A DNA stretch of 10,744 bases from an uncultured Porphyromonas sp. (lineage in GTDB: Bacteria; Bacteroidota; Bacteroidia; Bacteroidales; Porphyromonadaceae), in the NCBI RefSeq assembly GCF_947254915.1, contig NZ_CAMYEZ010000078.1, forward strand, positions 1-10,744, read 5' to 3'. The translations under genes were made by a program, and so were the position numbers. How positions within the stretch are numbered: position 1 is the first letter of the stretch; each line of letters begins with the position of its first letter. Positions 6,369-10,744 of this stretch are shown in pieces. The notes under the pieces are model-generated. The model worked only from the letters and a program-made list of their open reading frames with translations, was not told the DNA's origin and did no database searches.

Positions 6369-6960
6369 TACTTGCAGTGCGCTCTTCTAATGTAACCTGC
6401 AGATCGTACGCCACACGGCGACAATGCATCGGTAGCTCTTCGGCAGAGACATAGGAATCCAGCGTCTCCGTCAGCTTATCGGACAAAGGCTTCTCAGGCT
6501 GTCGCTTCGTATAGTTTGCGATGGTCAGGAGCGCTACGTAAAGCTTCGCCTCATCGGTGGCACTACCTGTGACAACCTCCTCCGCCCAGCGAATGGCTAG
6601 TGGTACGTATGATAGGAGGTTAAAGGCAAGCTGCTCTTGTAGCTCCACATTGGTCGCCTTCTCTAGGAAAGCCTCCACATCTTGCTCCGTGAGCTCCTCA
6701 CGGGGGAAGAGCATTGTGGAGAGGATCAGCAGCTCCCGCACAGAGGTATCCCGCAGCGCCTCGGCAAGCTGTCGGGAAGGCTGGTACTGCGCAGCGAGCT
6801 CTAGGAGATAGCCTCGTGTCCAGCCCCAGTTATAGCGGTAGTCCAGTCCCGACTCCCGCATTGACTGCGCCACAGAGCCGTCCATACGTGTGCGGAGTGC
6901 AGCACGTATGGCGGCAAGCTGTGTGGCGATTGTCTCTTCGTCTATCGGAGAGCTAGGCAC
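6361..6960 (-). CDS. AlkD-like HEAT-repeat protein (DNA alkylation repair family)
   Basis: 199 residues, all helical in appearance, with amphipathic helix pairs and the block MRESGLDYRYNWGWTRGYLLELA (split here as residues 34-56). I recall this block from Bacteroidota proteins annotated as DNA alkylation repair enzymes (PF08713). True AlkD removes N3- and N7-alkylated purines and uses a Trp and an Asp in the middle repeats; at the expected place (about 104-114, NVELQEQLAFN) I see neither, so glycosylase activity is doubtful. The length fits the family (about 200-230). The start is GTG (6960-6958), chosen because it overlaps the stop of the upstream phosphorylase gene by 8 bases and leaves a full-length N-terminus; a later ATG at 6885 would remove a helix. 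The end overlaps the glycogen synthase start by 8 bases. Its placement between a nucleoside phosphorylase and a glycogen synthase gives no functional clue. Confidence 0.72.
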   Translation of the reverse strand: MPSSPIDEETIATQLAAIRAALRTRMDGSVAQSMRESGLDYRYNWGWTRGYLLELAAQYQPSRQLAEALRDTSVRELLILSTMLFPREELTEQDVEAFLEKATNVELQEQLAFNLLSYVPLAIRWAEEVVTGSATDEAKLYVALLTIANYTKRQPEKPLSDKLTETLDSYVSAEELPMHCRRVAYDLQVTLEERTASNE

Positions 6961-7768
6961 GGGCTATGAGCTCTGCGATGAGGGCACCCATACGCTTGGA
7001 GGCAGCATTGGCGGCAGCGACCACCTCGTCACCATCGTTCGTATAGTCTCCCTCGAAGTGCCACCCCTCGTTGGTGATGACCGACATGCCGAAGACACGG
7101 ATACCCGCATGGCGAGCCACAATCACCTCAGGCGTCGTGCTCATGCCGACCGCATCAGCGCCTACAGTCTGCCAATACTTATACTCTGCTGGCGTTTCGT
7201 AGGAAGGACCCGTGAGGCTTACGTAGACACCCTTCTGGAGCGTCAGCTTTTGCTCCTGAGCAATGGTCTCAGCGAGCGCAATCAGCTCACGATCGTAAGC
7301 GCGCGTCATATCGGGGAAGCGGACACCAAAGTTCTCGTCGTTAGGACCAATGAGCGGGTTGGGAAGCATATTGATATGGTCTCTGATGATCATCAGGTCA
7401 CCCACGTGGAAGTTCGGGTTAATGCCGCCAGCAGCGTTGGAGACGATCAGGATCTCGATGCCGAGGAGCTTCATCACCCGCACTGGCAGCGTGACCACCT
7501 CCATCGGGTAGCCCTCATAGTAGTGAAAGCGCCCCTGCATCGCCACCACGGGGACACCGCCCAGCGTGCCAGAGATGAAGTTGCCCTTGTGACCGATAGC
7601 GGTCGAGTGTGCGAAGTTAGGGATTTCGCTGTATGGGATGACGGTTGGGTTAGCGATTTCGTCGGCTAGATTGCCCAGACCGCTACCTAGTATGATGCCC
7701 ACGCGGGGCTGTGCCGATATCTTGCTCTTGATATAGTCGGCTGCTTGCTGATATTTTTGAAAGTCCAT
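6953..7768 (-). CDS. punA: Purine nucleoside phosphorylase, trimeric type
   Basis: 271 residues, a normal length for the trimeric (PNP/MTAP) family. The enzyme splits inosine and guanosine with phosphate into base and ribose-1-phosphate. Visible motifs: GSGLG (28-32) at the phosphate loop, STAIGHKGN (55-63), GRFHYYEGY (79-87), SNAAGGIN (110-117), GPSYETPAEY with Glu191, AVGMSTTPEVIVARH with Met209, and SVITN ending in Asn233. Glu191, Met209 and Asn233 correspond to human Glu201, Met219 and Asn243; the Asn marks preference for 6-oxopurines rather than adenine. The gene begins 31 bases after the deaminase stop and its end overlaps the HEAT-repeat gene by 8 bases. Because the upstream gene deaminates adenine nucleosides to inosine-type products, this phosphorylase could use them directly (inferred). 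The symbol punA is by family, not by proven orthology. Confidence 0.95.
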   Translation of the reverse strand: MDFQKYQQAADYIKSKISAQPRVGIILGSGLGNLADEIANPTVIPYSEIPNFAHSTAIGHKGNFISGTLGGVPVVAMQGRFHYYEGYPMEVVTLPVRVMKLLGIEILIVSNAAGGINPNFHVGDLMIIRDHINMLPNPLIGPNDENFGVRFPDMTRAYDRELIALAETIAQEQKLTLQKGVYVSLTGPSYETPAEYKYWQTVGADAVGMSTTPEVIVARHAGIRVFGMSVITNEGWHFEGDYTNDGDEVVAAANAASKRMGALIAELIARA

Positions 7769-7799
7769 AGTCTATGTTCGTTTGATAGTGAATAGGTCT

Positions 7800-9071
7800 T
7801 TACCCCTTACGGTGAAGTAAGTCGTGAGCCGTGCGACGAGCCATCTCGATGATGCGCTCCATGCCGACGATCTCACGGTCACGCATGAGGATCGCTCCGT
7901 CCACGATGGTCGTTGAGACGATCGTCGAGGAGCCTGCGTAGACGAGATTAGAAGTAAGATTGTGACAAGGCACCATGCTCGGCGCCTTGAGGTCTATGAG
8001 ACAAAGGTCGGCTAGATAGCCCTCCTCAATGCGTCCGCCCTTGAGTCCCAGCATAGCGTAGCCCACCTCCGTTGCCGAGCGGTAAATGTCGGGAGCGCAG
8101 ACCGCAGTCGGGTCGTAGCGCCACACCTTGCCCAGGAGCGAAGCCATACGCATAGCAATGTACATGTCCAGGTCGTTGCTCGAGGAGCAACCGTCCGTAC
8201 CAATAGCCACAGGGATGCCCCGCTCCTTCATCTCTTCGTAGCGAAAGCGCCCACCACTGGCCAGCTTCATATTGCTCGCCGGGTTGTGCACGAGCGTACA
8301 TCCGTGACGTGCTAGGATATCCAGCTCCTCATCGTCCAGCCATAAGCTGTGCGCCATAATGCAGCGAGGCGAGAGCGCATCGATCTGCTCTAGGTAACGG
8401 ACAGGCGTCGTGCCATGCTCGGCAATACAGTCCTTCACCTCACGCTCTGTCTCGGAGAGGTGCAGGTGAATGGGGATCTCATGCTCCTCGGCAAACTCCT
8501 TCGCAAAGTGCAACTGATCACCCGAAACGGTGTAGATAGCGTGTGGTCCCACACTCCAGCCGATCCGCTCAGGGAGCTCCGCAAAGAGCTGCTCATAGCG
8601 GTAGCAGTTGTCGCGATCCAGCTGTGCCCGCTCGGCATCGCCACGGTCAAAGAGTGTGTAGCTCAGATTAGCCCTTATGCCCGTCTCCAGCACCGCACGA
8701 GCGGTCGCCTCAGGCGCTGTGTACATATCGAGGAAGCAGGTCGTCCCGCTCTGGATCATCTCCACACAGCCGAGCAAAGCGCCGACGTAGATATCCTCCT
8801 CCGTCATATGCGCCTCCACGGGCCAAATGTAATCCTCCAGCCAAGTCTGCAACGGCAGGTCATCGCCATACCCTCTGAAGAGCGTCATGGCACAGTGTGT
8901 GTGACCGTTGCAGAGTCCTGGCACGACAGCCTTGTCACGGCCGTCGAGGATGATCGTCTCTTCATCGATCGGGAGCAGATCAGTACCGATCTTGTCGATA
9001 CGATTGTCCACGATCAGAAGGTCTTGCGTCGCCCCTCCTATGAGCGACTCCTTGATTAGTATGCTACTCAT
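7800..9071 (-). CDS. mtaD: 5'-methylthioadenosine/S-adenosylhomocysteine deaminase (amidohydrolase)
   Basis: 423 residues, cytoplasmic zinc hydrolase of the amidohydrolase superfamily, subgroup of ATZ/TRZ and MtaD enzymes. Metal and substrate residues seen: His57 and His59 in NGHTHCAMT, His204 and Glu207 in HLHLSETER, His241 in AHS, Asp293 in AIGTDGCSS. The strip FRGYGDDLPLQTWLEDYIWP (65-84) is characteristic of MTA/SAH deaminases, as is the C-terminal GGRIEEGYLADLCLID block of the small beta domain. The family converts MTA to methylthioinosine and SAH to S-inosylhomocysteine, and some members also take adenosine. It starts 6 bases after the dipeptidase stop and precedes the purine nucleoside phosphorylase, which fits a purine salvage pair. 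Other aminohydrolases such as guanine or cytosine deaminase are less likely given the FRGYGDDLPL strip. The exact substrate is not fixed by sequence. Confidence 0.88.
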   Translation of the reverse strand: MSSILIKESLIGGATQDLLIVDNRIDKIGTDLLPIDEETIILDGRDKAVVPGLCNGHTHCAMTLFRGYGDDLPLQTWLEDYIWPVEAHMTEEDIYVGALLGCVEMIQSGTTCFLDMYTAPEATARAVLETGIRANLSYTLFDRGDAERAQLDRDNCYRYEQLFAELPERIGWSVGPHAIYTVSGDQLHFAKEFAEEHEIPIHLHLSETEREVKDCIAEHGTTPVRYLEQIDALSPRCIMAHSLWLDDEELDILARHGCTLVHNPASNMKLASGGRFRYEEMKERGIPVAIGTDGCSSSNDLDMYIAMRMASLLGKVWRYDPTAVCAPDIYRSATEVGYAMLGLKGGRIEEGYLADLCLIDLKAPSMVPCHNLTSNLVYAGSSTIVSTTIVDGAILMRDREIVGMERIIEMARRTAHDLLHRKG

Positions 9072-9077
9072 GCTTGT

Positions 9078-10436
9078 TTAGTTGAATAGTCGGTAAAACT
9101 CAGCCACCGCCTCGACACCCTTGCGGAAGACACCTACCGAAAAGCTCTCATTGGGCGAGTGAATCGCATCCTTCTCTAGACCAAAGCCCATCAATACCGT
9201 CTTAAGTCCGAGGATCTCCTCAAAAGCAGCAATAATCGGAATGCTACCGCCACTGCGTATCGCTAGCGGAGCCACCCCGTAAGCCTTCTCGACCGCCTGA
9301 GCAGCTGCTTGGTAAGCAGGTAGGTCTAGCGGACAGTAGTAGCCCGCACCGCCATGCATCGGCGTCACCTTCACATGGACAGACTTAGGAGCTATCTGCT
9401 CGATATACTCCTTCATCAGGCGGGAGATCTCCTCATGATCCTGATTAGCCACCAGACGGCAAGAGAGCTTAGCGTAAGCCTTCGAGGGGAGCACCGTCTT
9501 GGCACCTTCGCCCTGATAACCGCCCCATATACCGCACACGTCAAAGGAAGGACGGCAACTATTCCGCTCCAGCGTGATGTAGCCCTCCTCGCCTTGTGTC
9601 TCACGAATGTCTAGCGCACGGCAGTAATCCTCCTCGGAGAAGGGCACCTTGCGGATCATCGCACGCTCCTCGTCAGAGAGTGGTAGCACCTTGTCGTAGA
9701 AGCCCGGTACCGTGATACGTCCCTTGTCGTCTACGAGCTGAGCAATGATCTTGCACAATTCATTGATCGGGTTAGCGACAGCACCTCCGAAGTGACCCGA
9801 GTGCAGATCCCTATTGGGACCCGTCACCTCCACCTGCCAGTAGGCGAGACCACGCAGACCAGCCGTAATGCTCGGTGTCTCCTCGCTCAGCATCGTCGTG
9901 TCAGAGACGAGGATCACATCCGCTGCCAGCAGATCCTTGTGCTCACGGCAGAAAGGCGACAAGCTCCCTGAGCCAATCTCCTCCTCACCCTCGAAGATAA
10001 ACTTCACATTGACCCCGACCAAGCCCAGTGCCTTAGCGGTCTCGAAGCCTTTGAGCTGGATCATGATCTGACCCTTGTCGTCATTAGCGCCACGAGCGTA
10101 GATGCGGCCATCGCGTATCTCAGGTTCGAAAGGCTGGCTCTCCCACAGCTCCAGAGGCTCCACGGGCATCACGTCATAGTGACCGTATACGAGGATCGTC
10201 TTCGTCGCTCCAGGCTGCTTATAGTGTCCGAAGACGATGGGGTTACCCTCCGAAGGCATCACCTCCGCCTCCTGCACGCCTAGTGAGAGCAGGTGGTCAC
10301 GCAGATACTCGGCAGCACGCTGCATATCAGCCTTGTGCTCGCTCTGTGCGCTGATCGACGGGATACGCACGAGACCATACAAGTCCTCGTGAAAGCGGTC
10401 CTCATGCTCCACTATATACTCTTTGATATTTGCCAT
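9078..10436 (-). CDS. M20-family metallodipeptidase
   Basis: 452 residues, a cytoplasmic di-zinc peptidase close in layout to carnosinase-like CNDP2 and yeast Dug1. Metal ligands and catalytic residues seen: His86 and Asp88 in YGHYDVMP, bridging Asp119 in ARGANDDKG, Glu152 (general base) and Glu153 in FEGEEEIGS, Asp179 in VSDT, His426 in AIHSPNE. The lid/dimer domain lies at about 195-370 and includes DLHSGHFGGAV with His212. It probably trims dipeptides, which suits an asaccharolytic, peptide-fermenting organism. I chose the ATG at 10436 rather than the in-frame one at 10487 because the -7 box at 10468-10475 places the transcript start between them, and MANIKEYIVEHE is a normal family N-terminus. 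It is the first gene of the five-gene operon and its stop lies 6 bases before the deaminase start. Confidence 0.93.
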   Translation of the reverse strand: MANIKEYIVEHEDRFHEDLYGLVRIPSISAQSEHKADMQRAAEYLRDHLLSLGVQEAEVMPSEGNPIVFGHYKQPGATKTILVYGHYDVMPVEPLELWESQPFEPEIRDGRIYARGANDDKGQIMIQLKGFETAKALGLVGVNVKFIFEGEEEIGSGSLSPFCREHKDLLAADVILVSDTTMLSEETPSITAGLRGLAYWQVEVTGPNRDLHSGHFGGAVANPINELCKIIAQLVDDKGRITVPGFYDKVLPLSDEERAMIRKVPFSEEDYCRALDIRETQGEEGYITLERNSCRPSFDVCGIWGGYQGEGAKTVLPSKAYAKLSCRLVANQDHEEISRLMKEYIEQIAPKSVHVKVTPMHGGAGYYCPLDLPAYQAAAQAVEKAYGVAPLAIRSGGSIPIIAAFEEILGLKTVLMGFGLEKDAIHSPNESFSVGVFRKGVEAVAEFYRLFN

Positions 10437-10467
10437 AATAACGTTTTCTTGTTTTTCAATTGCTCCG

Positions 10468-10501
10468 TAAAGATACAAAAAGCTCACGAGGAATTTCCCA
10501 A
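10468..10501 (-). promoter_or_regulatory. Promoter of the five-gene operon
   Basis: On the minus strand TATCTTTA (10475-10468) differs from TAnnTTTG only in the last base. It is preceded by CTTTTTG, as at the two other promoters in the window. A possible -33 TTG lies at 10501-10499, with a 23-base gap that is at the long end for this promoter class. Transcription would begin near 10461, giving a leader of about 25 bases before the ATG at 10436. No other convincing promoter is seen within the operon. Confidence 0.55.
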
Positions 10502-10515
10502 TACCTCACGAGGAA
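10483..10515. repeat. Direct repeat CTCACGAGGAA, two copies
   Basis: CTCACGAGGAA occurs at 10483-10493 and 10505-10515, 22 bases apart, just upstream of the operon's -7 box. Similar CCNCGNGG-like words surround the other repeat cassette (for example ACCGAGGAAA near 3625). The first copy touches the promoter spacer, so a bound protein could affect transcription, but this may simply be part of the dispersed cassette. Confidence 0.5.
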
Positions 10516-10616
10516 ACGAAAATTCCCCACGGAGGCGGAAAATAAAAGTTCGGAAGAATGAAATGAAACTTCGGAAGAATGAAATCAAAGTTCCGATGAA
10601 TTTCTCCGTTTCTCCC
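10511..10616. repeat. Dispersed intergenic repeat cassette, copy B, with 3 x 21-base tandem array
   Basis: Three 21-base units lie at 10539-10559, 10560-10580 and 10581-10601. The middle unit equals units 1-2 of copy A, and the third shows the same divergence (AAATCAAAGTTCCG). An exact 31-base match joins the two loci (around 10550-10580 and 3689-3719). CCCCACGGAGG precedes the array in both. Both arrays lie upstream of a minus-strand -7 box in the same orientation, 63 bases away here and 135 bases away at copy A. The plus frame from the ATG at 10563 stays open to the window edge, but I regard it as repeat-derived. Confidence 0.8.
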
Positions 10617-10698
10617 TGGGAAATTCCATTTTCCTCGGTAGGAAAATCCATTTTCATACCTATGAAAATCCTCGCAGTACTGAAGCGCACAAAATCGA

Positions 10699-10740
10699 GT
10701 AGGTCAGGAAACGAAAGTTTTCTGACCTACTTTCGTTTCC
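10699..10740. other. Nested inverted repeats forming two alternative hairpins
   Basis: GTAGGTCAG (10699-10707) pairs with CTGACCTAC (10722-10730), extendable through one G-T wobble to 13 pairs with the loop CGAAAG. GGAAACGAAA (10707-10716) instead pairs perfectly with TTTCGTTTCC (10731-10740). The two stems share bases, so only one can form at a time. The flank is T-rich on the plus strand. It could be a terminator or attenuator for something beyond the right edge, or part of the repeat family; GGAAACGAAA also occurs at 10512-10521. Confidence 0.5.
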
Positions 10741-10744
10741 TTCC

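Noticed and set aside
6890..7669. 259-codon plus-strand frame opposite the purine nucleoside phosphorylase
   Set aside because: The minus-strand frame has all PNP motifs; the plus frame has low-complexity composition and no family signature. The same applies to 8415-9059 opposite the deaminase.
10437..10487. Upstream ATG extending the M20 dipeptidase by 17 codons
   Set aside because: It lies upstream of the predicted -7 box and would not be on the transcript; the ATG at 10436 gives a normal N-terminus.
10484..10690. 68-codon minus-strand frame upstream of the operon
   Set aside because: It covers repeat cassette copy B and the stretch next to the promoter. The ends differ completely from the 3576-3791 frame, so only repeat DNA is conserved.
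10563..10744. Plus-strand frame open to the right edge, possible partial gene
   Set aside because: It starts within the tandem repeat, runs through the hairpin region and has no recognisable domain. It cannot be judged without sequence beyond the edge.

Overview
The window looks like a chromosomal segment of a Bacteroidota bacterium, most likely a Porphyromonas of the asaccharolytica/uenonis type. Three observations support this: a protein ending in a type IX secretion (T9SS) type A sorting domain, promoter boxes of the Bacteroidota form TAnnTTTG with no clear Shine-Dalgarno sequences, and a GT3-type glycogen synthase of the kind found in this phylum. The genus is an inference from memory of such genomes; no search was run.

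Left part (1-3948). A tRNA-Thr (anticodon TGT) is followed by a run of stem-loops that ends in a strong bidirectional terminator (256-308). This terminator also closes the leftward gene for a large secreted protein of about 1011 residues (382-3417, minus strand). That protein has a signal peptide, two blocks of BspA-type leucine-rich repeats, three InlB-B-like beta modules between the blocks, and the T9SS C-terminal signal. A gene-free region of about 530 bases (3418-3948) then holds two divergent promoters of nearly identical design (TCTAATCTC, 7 bases, TATCTTTG), several copies of the 9-mer TCTAATCTC, and a three-copy 21-base tandem repeat.

Middle (3949-4743). A rightward gene encodes an exported L,D-transpeptidase-like protein (YkuD_2 type). 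It converges on the long leftward operon so tightly that the two stop codons share the tetranucleotide CTAG.

Right part (4740-10436, minus strand). Five closely packed genes form an apparent operon, in transcription order: M20 dipeptidase, 5'-methylthioadenosine/S-adenosylhomocysteine deaminase, trimeric purine nucleoside phosphorylase, AlkD-like HEAT-repeat protein, GT3 glycogen synthase. Gaps are 6 and 31 bases, followed by two 8-base overlaps. The deaminase and the phosphorylase can act in sequence in purine salvage; the link to the peptidase, the HEAT protein and glycogen synthesis is not obvious. The operon promoter carries the same TTTTTG-TATCTTT core as the two others. Upstream of it (10483-10744) lies a second copy of the 21-base repeat cassette and, at the right edge, a pair of mutually exclusive hairpins.

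Overall the genes belong to known families. The least explained parts are the dispersed repeat cassette and the shared promoter design in the non-coding stretches.
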